Of a stretch of DNA of 18,472 nt, positions 1 to 6,772 are shown one piece after another. This DNA comes from UBA1038 sp964481445. GTDB lineage: Bacteria; Bacillota; Clostridia; Christensenellales; Aristaeellaceae. The notes below the pieces were generated by a model. That model ran no database searches, was not told the origin of the DNA, and saw only the letters and a list, made by a program, of their open reading frames with translations. A program made the position numbers and the translations under genes. Each line of letters starts with the position of its first letter. Positions within the stretch are counted from its first letter, which is position 1. Where the stretch lies: the NCBI GenBank assembly GCA_964481445.1, contig CAYZTQ010000038.1:1-18472 (forward strand), read 5' to 3'.

Positions 1-86
1 GGCAGCGCTGATTGTAGCGCCCGAAAACCATGAAAACGCACGTATTTGTTGCATTTCCCGCAGATTTGCACGTGAAACCATGCCAC
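1..86. other. Window edge beyond the rplL terminator; no gene recognised
   Basis: This stretch lies downstream of the rplJL transcription unit. No convincing coding frame with a ribosome binding site is visible. On the minus strand there is a TACAAT hexamer near position 16, but no good -35 box at the right spacing, so no promoter is called. The next gene is outside the window. Confidence 0.4.
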
Positions 87-124
87 AAAAAAGGGCCGTA
101 GCATTTTTTGTTTTGCTACAGCCC
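87..124 (-). terminator. Rho-independent terminator of rplJL
   Basis: Read on the minus strand, arms at 114-124 and 93-103 form an 11-bp stem with one G-T wobble, closed by a 10-base A-rich loop and followed by a run of six T (87-92). It lies 45 bases past the rplL stop. It implies that the transcript ends here rather than continuing into a following gene such as rpoB. A second small hairpin (CGGGC-AAA-GCCCG, about 149-161) lies between the stop and this terminator. Confidence 0.8.
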
Positions 125-168
125 CTTCGCTCCTCATCGAAGCGGGATCGGGCAAAGCCCGAAGCAGA

Positions 169-546
169 TTACTTGATTTCGACCTTGGCGCCGACTTCTT
201 CGAACTGCTTCTTGATCTTCTCGGCTTCAGCCTTGGGCAGGCCTTCCTTGATGGTCTTGGGGGCAGACTCGACGAACTCCTTGGCTTCCTTCAGGCCCAG
301 GCCGCTCACGACTTCGCGGACAACCTTGATGACCTTGATCTTCTCGGCGCCGGCATCGGTCAGAACGACGTCAAACTCGGTCTTCTCTTCAGCGGGGGCA
401 GCGGCGGCAGCGGCAGCAGGGGCAGCAGCGGCAGCAACGGGGGCAGCGGCGGACACGCCGAACTTCTCTTCGAGCTCCTTCACCAGTTCGGCCAGCTCCA
501 GGACAGTCATGGACTCAATTGCGGACAGGATTTCTGCGCGATTCAT
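169..546 (-). CDS. rplL: 50S ribosomal protein L7/L12
   Basis: L7/L12 is the multicopy stalk protein of the large ribosomal subunit. Dimers bind L10 and recruit the translational GTPases. The 125-residue product is the usual length. The N-terminal dimerisation helices cover about residues 1-32 (MTVLELAELVKELEEKFGV), followed by an Ala/Pro-rich hinge at about 33-54 and a C-terminal globular domain with the typical EKTEFDVVL and KVIKVVRE motifs. The ATG is preceded by GGAGG at good distance. It follows rplJ by 54 bases on the same strand and should be co-transcribed with it, with a terminator downstream. The hinge is coded by a GC-rich alanine repeat (about 390-450), which creates long false frames on the opposite strand. 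Identification is certain. Confidence 0.98.
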   Translation of the reverse strand: MNRAEILSAIESMTVLELAELVKELEEKFGVSAAAPVAAAAAPAAAAAAAPAEEKTEFDVVLTDAGAEKIKVIKVVREVVSGLGLKEAKEFVESAPKTIKEGLPKAEAEKIKKQFEEVGAKVEIK

Positions 547-600
547 GAATTAATTCCTCCAAATTTACTGTTTAAAATAGGTTTCCTGATAGAGTAGGGA

Positions 601-1161
601 TTATTGGGCCTCTTTCTGTTTACGCACAGCGTCTACAGCGTAGACCAGCGAGCGCAGGGTCGCGCTCAGTACGCCCACAAAGTTGGAGATCGGGGCGTTC
701 AGGCTGCCCATGACCTTGGAGATAAGCACTTCCTTGCTGGGCAGCTTGGACAGCGCCTTCACCGCGTCGGGGCTCATGTAGACGCCCTCTACAAGACCTG
801 CTTTGATTTCGAACTTGTTGTTCGTCTTCTGATCGGCCATGTAGTCGCAGATTACCTTGGCGGGGGCGACGGCGTCGCTCATGCCGAAGGCAAAAGCGGA
901 GGGACCTTCCAGAATATTATCCAGGCTGTTGATGCCCAGATCGTCCAGCGCTCTGCGCACCAGCGTGTTCTTCAGAACGCGGTACTCAACGCCCGCCTGA
1001 CGGAACTTCGCGCGCAGCTCGGTGATCTCTGCCACCGTGACGCCGGTAGAACTCAGCACGATGACAGACTCCGCGTTCTTCAGCTTTTCGGTGATCTCCG
1101 CTACCATCTCGCGCTTTGCCTGCGCGTTCTGGGAAAGCTTCACTTCTTTAACGTTGCTCAT
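601..1161 (-). CDS. rplJ: 50S ribosomal protein L10
   Basis: L10 is the base of the ribosomal stalk: its N-terminal domain binds 23S rRNA and its C-terminal helix binds L7/L12 dimers. The 186-residue product is slightly longer than the typical 165-175. It shows the family's ITEKLKNAESVIVLSSTGVTV opening region and a 'YRVLKNTLVRRAL' motif at about residues 60-72. A weakly conserved, charged C-terminus (VRKQKEAQ) is also present. The ATG follows an AGGTGA-type ribosome binding site. It is the first gene of the unit, behind a promoter and a structured leader, and rplL follows. In B. subtilis and E. coli the L10-L12 complex represses its own mRNA; the leader seen here suggests the same. The usual upstream neighbours rplK and rplA are absent, since rplM is divergently placed. 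Confidence 0.98.
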   Translation of the reverse strand: MSNVKEVKLSQNAQAKREMVAEITEKLKNAESVIVLSSTGVTVAEITELRAKFRQAGVEYRVLKNTLVRRALDDLGINSLDNILEGPSAFAFGMSDAVAPAKVICDYMADQKTNNKFEIKAGLVEGVYMSPDAVKALSKLPSKEVLISKVMGSLNAPISNFVGVLSATLRSLVYAVDAVRKQKEAQ

Positions 1162-1313
1162 GTGTTTTCACCTGCTTTCAGGCTGATAATAAGAAGCCCC
1201 TGTGCAATGGCACAAGGGCATAAAATCTTCATGCTGCTTGCGCCTCGGCTGGCTGACCTGGTCATTACGCGCTTTCGCGCACCGGCTGTCTGTGGCACTG
1301 GCTTCTCAAAGCC
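1162..1313 (-). promoter_or_regulatory. L10-type ribosomal protein leader with attenuator hairpin
   Basis: About 150 untranslated bases lie between the predicted transcription start and the rplJ ATG. Near the 3' end is a 10-bp stem (arms 1210-1219 and 1196-1205, one G-T wobble, 4-base loop) followed on the minus strand by TTCTTATTAT, which looks like an intrinsic terminator placed before the gene. Further upstream there is GCGCGAAAGCGC near 1271-1282. The known L10 leader is bound by the L10/L12 complex, and the position and terminator fit that. I have not matched the family consensus computationally. Confidence 0.6.
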
Positions 1314-1319
1314 TCAAAC

Positions 1320-1348
1320 AGATTATCACAACGCAAGGGGAGTGTCAA
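1320..1348 (-). promoter_or_regulatory. rplJL promoter
   Basis: On the minus strand a perfect TTGACA (1348-1343) is followed after 17 bases by TAATCT (1325-1320). This is close to the housekeeping sigma consensus at ideal spacing and lies about 160 bases before rplJ. Confidence 0.82.
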
Positions 1349-1378
1349 GCGATTTTCCCGAATTTTCAGGAAAACTCC

Positions 1379-1407
1379 TTGACAAGGCGCCTGATAAATT
1401 ATAGAAT
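1379..1407 (+). promoter_or_regulatory. rplM-rpsI promoter
   Basis: A perfect TTGACA (1379-1384), a 17-base spacer and TAGAAT (1402-1407) form a strong housekeeping promoter. It is back to back with the rplJL promoter: the two -35 boxes are separated by 30 bases. Confidence 0.85.
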
Positions 1408-1413
1408 AACTTT

Positions 1414-1502
1414 TGCATCAATAGGCCGTTAGCCCCGGAACTATTGAGGGCAGAAAGCAGGGATGTGCGACCATCACAGCCTTGCACATGCACACAATGT
1501 TT
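1414..1502 (+). promoter_or_regulatory. Candidate L13 ribosomal protein leader
   Basis: The 5' untranslated region of rplM has two possible stems. TCAATAG (1418-1424) pairs with CTATTGA (1441-1447), with a GGC/GCC pair possible inside its loop. ATGTGC pairs with GCACAT further on, near 1463-1490. Structured L13 leaders with presumed autogenous control are known from Bacillota. Position and folding agree, but the consensus match was not computed. Confidence 0.45.
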
Positions 1503-1518
1503 AGGAGGAAGTTCAACT

Positions 1519-1953
1519 TTGAATACCTACATGGCAAATGCGCAGACAGTTGAGCGCAAGTGGTATGTTGTTGATGCAGAAGGTATGGTGCTCGGGCGCG
1601 TAGCCAGCCAGGTTGCCAACGTCCTGCGCGGCAAGCATAAGCCCACCTACACCCCCCATGTTGATACCGGCGATTACGTCATCGTCGTCAACGCTGATAA
1701 GATCATCCTGACCGGCAAGAAGCTGGATCAGAAGATTTACTACCATCACACCGGTTATGTCGGCGGCCTGAAGGAGACCAAGTACCGCAGGCTGATGGCC
1801 GAAAAGCCGGAGTTTGCTCTCCGCCACGCCGTGGTCGGCATGCTGCCCAAGAACGCGCTGGGCCGCAGGATGGCAACCAAACTGCACGTCTACTCTGGCG
1901 CGGAGCATGAGCATGCCGCCCAGCAGCCCGAAGTGCTGACCCTGATTAAGTAA
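1519..1953 (+). CDS. rplM: 50S ribosomal protein L13
   Basis: L13 is an early-assembly protein of the large ribosomal subunit. The start is taken as TTG at 1519 because AGGAGG (1503-1508) sits 10 bases before it. The alternative ATG at 1531 would be 22 bases from the same site, and the frame upstream is leader RNA. This gives 144 residues, the usual bacterial length, beginning MNTYMANAQTVERKWYVVDA. Family features include the NVLRGKHKPTYTPHVDTGDYV segment and HAVVGMLPKNALGRRM near the C-terminus. It is followed by rpsI after 20 bases, the standard pair. Identification is certain; the start is likely. Confidence 0.96.
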   Translation: MNTYMANAQTVERKWYVVDAEGMVLGRVASQVANVLRGKHKPTYTPHVDTGDYVIVVNADKIILTGKKLDQKIYYHHTGYVGGLKETKYRRLMAEKPEFALRHAVVGMLPKNALGRRMATKLHVYSGAEHEHAAQQPEVLTLIK

Positions 1954-1973
1954 GCGGAAGGAGCAGAGATATT

Positions 1974-2363
1974 ATGGCACAAGCAGATTTCAACGCAGTC
2001 GGCCGCCGCAAGAAGGCGATTGCCCGCGTCCGCCTGGTTCCCGGCAGTGGCAACATCGTCATCAACAAGCGCGAGCTTGACAATTATTTTGGCCTCGAAA
2101 CCCTCAAAATGACCGTCCGTCAGCCCCTGGTGCTCACCAAAACCACCGGCTTTGACGTGCTGGTCAGCGTCAACGGCGGCGGCCTGACCGGTCAGTCCGG
2201 CGCCATCCGCCACGGCATCAGCCGCGCGCTGATCAAGGCCAACCCCGAGCTCCGCGGCGAGCTGAAGAAGGCCGGTTTCCTCACCCGCGATCCCCGTATG
2301 AAGGAGCGCAAGAAGTACGGCCTCAAGGGCGCGCGTCGTGCCCCGCAGTTCAGCAAGCGCTAA
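1974..2363 (+). CDS. rpsI: 30S ribosomal protein S9
   Basis: S9 sits in the head of the small subunit, with its C-terminal tail reaching the P-site tRNA. The 129-residue product has the family pattern: GRRKKAIARVRL near the N-terminus, an ITGQSGAIRHGISRAL-like core (here GGLTGQSGAIRHGISRAL), and the ending RRAPQFSKR, whose final KR/SKR residues are the conserved tRNA-contacting tail. AAGGAG precedes the ATG. It is the second gene of the rplM-rpsI operon, and a terminator follows 21 bases after the stop. Nothing is unusual about it. Confidence 0.98.
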   Translation: MAQADFNAVGRRKKAIARVRLVPGSGNIVINKRELDNYFGLETLKMTVRQPLVLTKTTGFDVLVSVNGGGLTGQSGAIRHGISRALIKANPELRGELKKAGFLTRDPRMKERKKYGLKGARRAPQFSKR

Positions 2364-2384
2364 TCTTTCTTTCGTTTCATCCTG

Positions 2385-2412
2385 CCCCGTCCGAGAGGAC
2401 GGGGTATTTTTG
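2385..2412 (+). terminator. Rho-independent terminator of rplM-rpsI
   Basis: CCCCGTCC (2385-2392), loop GAGA, and GGACGGGG (2397-2404) make a perfect 8-bp stem with a GNRA tetraloop, followed by TATTTTTG. Confidence 0.9.
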
Positions 2413-2642
2413 TGTGCCTGCATAGATGCCATCGGTTTCATTCCGTGCCCCTGTCTCGCACTTGGCAGAGCTGGGATGTCGGGAATAGCGTGAAGATGCA
2501 GTTGTTCCTGCCGTTTCCGGGGGTGGAATCAAGCTGTGGCAAAAAGTGTCGGCTGCAAGAAAAGTGATAAATTTGCGTTAAAATACATAATATGCATCAC
2601 TTAAACATTTTAGTAACCGCGATTATTCACTAAAGTTGTATA
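2413..2642 (+). other. Non-coding region upstream of the sugar transporter promoter, with possible operator symmetry
   Basis: No supported gene lies here. The first half has no recognisable structure. The second half is AT-rich and holds an inverted repeat, AAGTGAT (2562-2568) with ATCACTT (2596-2602). It also holds a near-palindrome TAACCGCGATTA (2614-2625, five of six pairs complementary). These lie just upstream of the -35 box and could be sites for a sugar-responsive regulator or an UP element. No regulator gene is adjacent, so this is inference. Confidence 0.3.
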
Positions 2643-2671
2643 TTGACGTCCTGATCACTGTATGCTATACT
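2643..2671 (+). promoter_or_regulatory. Promoter of the ChvE-like sugar transporter operon
   Basis: TTGACG (2643-2648), a 17-base spacer and TATACT (2666-2671) match the housekeeping consensus well. The predicted start near 2678 leaves a 5' untranslated region of about 100 bases. That region contains a 7-bp hairpin, TAAGGCC / GGCCTTA (2741-2760), shortly before the AAAGGAG ribosome binding site. Confidence 0.8.
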
Positions 2672-2781
2672 CTATTAAAACTTGTACAGCAAATGACATG
2701 ATCTCTGCACACCGGGCTGTGTTCTGCTCAGTTTAGTTTCTAAGGCCATAAAGGGCCTTAATATAGAAAGGAGCTTGTTCC

Positions 2782-3840
2782 ATGAAGAAACTTGTATCTC
2801 TTGTTCTCGCTCTCGCTCTGTGCCTGGTCGCCTTTACTGCCTTCGCGGCAGGCAAGGTCGGCGTGGCCATGCCCACTCAAAGCCTCCAGCGCTGGAATCA
2901 GGATGGCGCCAACATGAAGGCCCAGCTGGAGGAGGCGGGCTTCGAGGTCAACCTGCAGTATGCCGACAACGAAGTGGCCAAGCAGGTTTCCCAGCTTGAA
3001 AACATGATTCTGGACGGTGTGCAGGTGCTGGTCGTTGCCTCCATCGACGGTTCCTCGTTGGATACCGTGCTGGCCTCTGCCAAGGAAGCCGGCATCCCCG
3101 TCATTGCCTATGACCGCCTGCTCACCAACACGCAGAACGTCGACTACTACACCACCTTCGATAACTACGGCGTCGGCACCATTCAGGGCAACTATGTCAA
3201 AGAAAAGTTCGACCTTGACAACGCCGAAGGCCCCTTCACCATCGAGTTCACCGCCGGTTCGCCCGACGACAACAACGCCGGCCTGTTCTTCCAGGGCGCC
3301 TTTGACGTGCTGAAGCCCTATCTGGACAGCGGCAAGCTCGTCTGCGTCTCCGGTCAGACTGAATTTGAAAAAGTCGCCACCCTTGCGTGGGACAGCGCCA
3401 AGTCTCAGTCCCGTATGGACAACATTCTGTCCGCCTACTATCCTGACGCTCTGACCGGCGGCCAGAAGCTGGATATCGTGCTCTGCTCCAACGACTCCAC
3501 CGCGCTGGGCGTGACCAACAGCCTTGTGGCTGCCGGCTTCACCGCTGAGAACATCCCGGTCATCACCGGTCAGGACTGCGATACCCCCAACACCAAAAAC
3601 ATGATCAAGGGCCTGCAGGCCATGTCCGTGTTCAAGGATACCCGCACCCTGGCTGCGCAGACCGTGAAGATGGTCTCCGACCTGCTGGAAGGCAAAGAGC
3701 CCGAAGTGAACGCGACCTACGCCAACGGCGTCAAGGATGTGGCCAGCTACAACTGCACCCCTGTGTTCGCCGACGCGAACAACTATAAGGAGCTGCTGCT
3801 GGATTCCGGCTACTACACCGAGGCCGATCTGGCCGACTAA
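2782..3840 (+). CDS. chvE: ChvE-like monosaccharide ABC transporter substrate-binding protein
   Basis: This is the extracytoplasmic receptor of a monosaccharide importer (Peripla_BP type I fold). The closest family I recognise is ChvE, the multiple-sugar receptor that works with GguA/GguB. Supporting motifs are VGVAMPTQSLQRWNQDG (about 26-42), QLENMILDGVQVLVVASIDG, VIAYDRLL and NVDYYTTFDNYGVG. The product has 352 residues, normal for the family. The signal peptide is MKK, a hydrophobic core, then AFA|A near residue 22. The single Cys in the core (C14, context LALC) is a poor lipobox, so lipid anchoring is doubtful. AAAGGAG precedes the ATG. The ATPase and permease genes follow on the same strand. 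The sugar cannot be fixed from sequence: galactose, glucose, arabinose and xylose are all bound by relatives. Confidence 0.93.
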   Translation: MKKLVSLVLALALCLVAFTAFAAGKVGVAMPTQSLQRWNQDGANMKAQLEEAGFEVNLQYADNEVAKQVSQLENMILDGVQVLVVASIDGSSLDTVLASAKEAGIPVIAYDRLLTNTQNVDYYTTFDNYGVGTIQGNYVKEKFDLDNAEGPFTIEFTAGSPDDNNAGLFFQGAFDVLKPYLDSGKLVCVSGQTEFEKVATLAWDSAKSQSRMDNILSAYYPDALTGGQKLDIVLCSNDSTALGVTNSLVAAGFTAENIPVITGQDCDTPNTKNMIKGLQAMSVFKDTRTLAAQTVKMVSDLLEGKEPEVNATYANGVKDVASYNCTPVFADANNYKELLLDSGYYTEADLAD

Positions 3841-3881
3841 GCCTTGATTCAGCCAAGGGCTGAAACTGAAATGCTTCAATT

Positions 3882-3911
3882 GGGAGACGGGCAGTCGCCC
3901 GTCTCCCTTTT
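3882..3911 (+). terminator. Intercistronic hairpin with short U-tract between binding-protein and ATPase genes
   Basis: GGGAGACGGGC (3882-3892) pairs perfectly over 11 bp with GCCCGTCTCCC (3897-3907) around the loop AGTC, and TTTT follows. This is either a partial terminator or a 3' stability hairpin. In many ABC operons such an element lets the binding protein be made in excess over the membrane components. There is no obvious promoter between it and the ATPase gene. Confidence 0.75.
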
Positions 3912-3968
3912 CAAATTCACGGCGCGGGACCATCTCCTGGCTTTCGCGCTTATCAGGAGGGATTGTCA

Positions 3969-5516
3969 TTGGGTAACATCATCCTGAGCATGCGGAATAT
4001 CACCAAAACCTTCCCCGGCGTCAAGGCGCTTGACAATGTCAACATTCAGGTGGAAGAGGGAGAGATTCACGCGCTGTGCGGCGAGAACGGCGCTGGCAAA
4101 TCCACGTTGATGAACGTGCTCAGCGGCATTTATCCTTACGGCACCTATGAGGGAGAGATCATTTATCAGGGCCGGGAGTGCCGCTTTCATAAAATCAAGG
4201 ACAGTGAAAAAGAAGGCATCGCCATCATTCATCAGGAGCTTGCTCTGGTGCCATATCTGACGATTGCCGAAAACATGTTTTTGGGCAACGAGCGGCAGAG
4301 CCACGGGGTCATCAACTGGGATATGACCAATGAAAAGGCCAAGTACTATATGGACATGGTAGGCCTCAGGGGAAAGCCCTCCACCCTGATCAAGGATCTG
4401 GGCATGGGCAAGCAGCAGCTGCTGGAAATCGCCAAGGCGCTGGCCAAAAACGTCAAGCTGCTGATCCTCGATGAGCCGACATCTTCCTTAAACGAAAGCG
4501 ACGCGAAAAATCTGCTGGATTTGCTGCTTGAGTTCAAAAAGACCAAGGGCATCACCAGCATTCTGATATCACACAAGCTTAACGAGCTCAGCTATTGCTG
4601 CGACAAGGTGACCATCATCCGCGACGGCAAAACCATAGAAACCATCGATAAAAACAGCGAAACCCTGTCCGAAGACCGCATTATCCGCGGTATGGTCGGG
4701 CGGGAGATGACCAACCGTTTCCCCGCGCGCGAGCATCAAATCGGCCAGATTGCGCTGGAGGTCCGAAACTGGACGGTGCATCATCCCGTGCAGACAGAAA
4801 AAAAGGTGGTAGACGATGTGTCCATCACCGTGCATAAGGGAGAAGTGGTCGGTATTGCCGGTCTGATCGGGGCCGGCCGCACGGAGCTGGCCATGTCCAT
4901 CTTCGGCAGGGCCTATGGTTCCGGCATCAGCGGCGAGCTGTATAAGGATGGCAAGCCTGTCCGCTTCAATTCCATCCGTCAGGCCATCGATAACGGCCTT
5001 GCCTATGTGACGGAGGATCGCAAGGGAGACGGCCTGATTCTGTCCGACTCCATCAAGCATAACATCACGATGTCCCGCCCCGATTTTATCAGCAAACGCG
5101 GGGTGCTGGATAAGGATCTTGAGACCAAGCTGGCCAAACGGCTGCATGTAGAGCTGGGGGTCAAGGCGCCTTCGGTGGAGCAGTTGGTCGGCAACCTGTC
5201 GGGCGGCAACCAGCAGAAGGCGCTGGTCGGCAAATCCATTTTCACCCAGCCCGACGTGCTGCTGCTGGATGAGCCTACCCGCGGCGTGGATGTCGGCGCC
5301 AAATATGAAATCTATCAGATCATCAACAATCTGGTGGCGGAGGGGAAAGCGGTGCTGATGATCTCCTCCGAGCTGCCGGAGCTGCTGGGGATGTGCGACC
5401 GCATCTATGTGATGAACGAGAGCCGCCTGATCGCGGAAATACCGGCAGAAGAAGCCACGCAGGAATGCATCATGGCCTGTATCATGCAGGACAGCAAGGG
5501 AGTGATTGGAGAATGA
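3969..5516 (+). CDS. gguA: Sugar ABC transporter ATP-binding protein, GguA/MmsA-like
   Basis: This tandem ATPase powers import of the sugar bound by the preceding receptor. The TTG at 3969 is chosen because AGGAGG (3955-3960) ends 8 bases before it. A TTG at 3963 is too close and an ATG at 3990 too far. The product has 515 residues with two NBDs. The first has Walker A GENGAGKST (about 38-46), signature LGMGKQQLLEIAKAL and Walker B LLILDEPTSSL. The second has a degenerate P-loop GLIGAGRTEL, signature LSGGNQQKAL and LLLDEPTRGVDVG. The altered second P-loop is normal for this CUT2/Rbs-type family. The stop overlaps the permease start by ATGA. Confidence 0.94.
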   Translation: MGNIILSMRNITKTFPGVKALDNVNIQVEEGEIHALCGENGAGKSTLMNVLSGIYPYGTYEGEIIYQGRECRFHKIKDSEKEGIAIIHQELALVPYLTIAENMFLGNERQSHGVINWDMTNEKAKYYMDMVGLRGKPSTLIKDLGMGKQQLLEIAKALAKNVKLLILDEPTSSLNESDAKNLLDLLLEFKKTKGITSILISHKLNELSYCCDKVTIIRDGKTIETIDKNSETLSEDRIIRGMVGREMTNRFPAREHQIGQIALEVRNWTVHHPVQTEKKVVDDVSITVHKGEVVGIAGLIGAGRTELAMSIFGRAYGSGISGELYKDGKPVRFNSIRQAIDNGLAYVTEDRKGDGLILSDSIKHNITMSRPDFISKRGVLDKDLETKLAKRLHVELGVKAPSVEQLVGNLSGGNQQKALVGKSIFTQPDVLLLDEPTRGVDVGAKYEIYQIINNLVAEGKAVLMISSELPELLGMCDRIYVMNESRLIAEIPAEEATQECIMACIMQDSKGVIGE

Positions 5517-6754
5517 GTCAGGTAACTGCCCGAAAGACCGGCCCCAAGATTGACATGCGGCAATACGGCATGTTGATCGCCCTGATTGTAATCATCGTGT
5601 TTTTTAATTTCCTGACGCAGGGCAGACTGCTGAAGCCCATGAACGTCAGTAACCTGATCAACCAGAATGCCTACGTGATCATTCTGGCCATCGGCATGCT
5701 GCTGTGCATCCTGACAGGCGGCAACATCGACCTGTCCTGCGGATCGGTGGTGGCGCTGGTGGGCGCCTGCGCGGCCACCTTCATCATTACATGGGGGTGG
5801 AACGTGTATCTTTCCATTTTCCTGTGCCTGATGATCGGCATTGCCATTGGCGCCTGGCAGGGCTTTTGGATTGCCTATGTGGGCATTCCGCCTTTTATCT
5901 GCACACTCTCGGGCATGCTGGTTTTCCGCGGGCTGACGCTTCTGGTGCTCAATGGTCTCACCATCTCGCCTTTCCCGGAGTCTTATCAGAGGCTGTCCAC
6001 CGGCTTTTTGCCGGATGTCGCCCAGGGTTTCCAGTTGATGGGTACCAAGCTGAACCTGCTGTGCTTCATCGTCGGTCTTTTGCTTGCTGCGGGCTTCTGC
6101 GTCCTGCAGATCCGCAGCTTTATCAGCCGCAGAAAGAAGGGCTATCAGACAGACCCCCTGTGGCTGATGTCCATCCGCATGGTGATCATCTCCATCGTCA
6201 TCATCTTTGTGTTTACGCTGCTGGCCCGTTACCGCGGCGTGCCTACCGTGTCCATCATCCTCGGCGTGCTGCTGCTGATTTACAGCTTCTTTACCCAGAA
6301 AACCGTGAAGGGCCGCCACCTCTATGCGCTGGGCGGCAATATGAAGGCTGCTCGCCTGAGCGGCATCAACACGCAGAGAATGATGTTCTTTGCCTATACC
6401 AACATGTCCTTCATCGCGGCCATTGCGGGATTGGTCTTTGCGGCCCGCCTCAACAGCGCCGCGCCGACCGCCGGCCAGAGCTTTGAAATGGACGCCATCG
6501 CCTCCTGCTTCATTGGCGGCGCTTCCGCCTATGGCGGCACGGGCACCATCGGCGGGGCGCTGATTGGCGCTCTCATCATGGGTGTGCTCAACAACGGCAT
6601 GTCCATCATGGGCCTCAACTCCAACCTGCAGCAGGTGGTTAAGGGCCTGGTGCTTCTGGGCGCTGTCGCCTTCGACGTGCTCAGCAAGAAGAACATTGAC
6701 CTGAAGGCCCTGTTTGGCCTCAAGAGCGTCAAACCTGCGGCGGCGGTGAAATAA
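5513..6754 (+). CDS. gguB: Sugar ABC transporter permease, GguB/MmsB-like
   Basis: This is the membrane channel subunit of the monosaccharide importer. It has 413 residues beginning MSQVTARKTGPKID, with a TTGGAG site and an ATGA overlap with the ATPase stop. The open frame continues upstream, but that part is inside the ATPase gene. About ten hydrophobic segments are visible. Family motifs include ILTGGNIDLSCGSVVALVGA, and ALGGNMKAARLSGIN for the ATPase-contacting loop. ASCFIGGASAYGGTGTIGGA is also present, as in RbsC/XylH/GguB-type permeases. The length above the roughly 320 residues of RbsC, with a long middle section, fits the MmsB/XylH group. It is the last gene of the operon; a large hairpin follows. 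Confidence 0.94.
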   Translation: MSQVTARKTGPKIDMRQYGMLIALIVIIVFFNFLTQGRLLKPMNVSNLINQNAYVIILAIGMLLCILTGGNIDLSCGSVVALVGACAATFIITWGWNVYLSIFLCLMIGIAIGAWQGFWIAYVGIPPFICTLSGMLVFRGLTLLVLNGLTISPFPESYQRLSTGFLPDVAQGFQLMGTKLNLLCFIVGLLLAAGFCVLQIRSFISRRKKGYQTDPLWLMSIRMVIISIVIIFVFTLLARYRGVPTVSIILGVLLLIYSFFTQKTVKGRHLYALGGNMKAARLSGINTQRMMFFAYTNMSFIAAIAGLVFAARLNSAAPTAGQSFEMDAIASCFIGGASAYGGTGTIGGALIGALIMGVLNNGMSIMGLNSNLQQVVKGLVLLGAVAFDVLSKKNIDLKALFGLKSVKPAAAVK

Positions 6755-6772
6755 GCAGAAAGAACAAAATCA

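Noticed and set aside
1..40. TACAAT hexamer on the minus strand as a promoter for a gene left of the window
   Set aside because: No acceptable -35 box at 16-18 bases; too weak alone.
396..455. GCGGCAGC-type short repeats
   Set aside because: They are simply alanine codons in the L7/L12 hinge, not a regulatory or mobile repeat.
80..553. Plus-strand open frame opposite rplL
   Set aside because: It is the mirror of the alanine-rich rplL hinge and crosses the terminator; low complexity, no ribosome binding site.
2758..3969. Minus-strand open frame (403 codons) opposite the ChvE-like gene
   Set aside because: Composition rich in H, G and V is that of a shadow frame; the plus-strand gene is clear.
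5393..5512. N-terminal extension of the GguB-like permease
   Set aside because: It lies inside the ATPase gene in another frame; the ATGA overlap gives the natural start.
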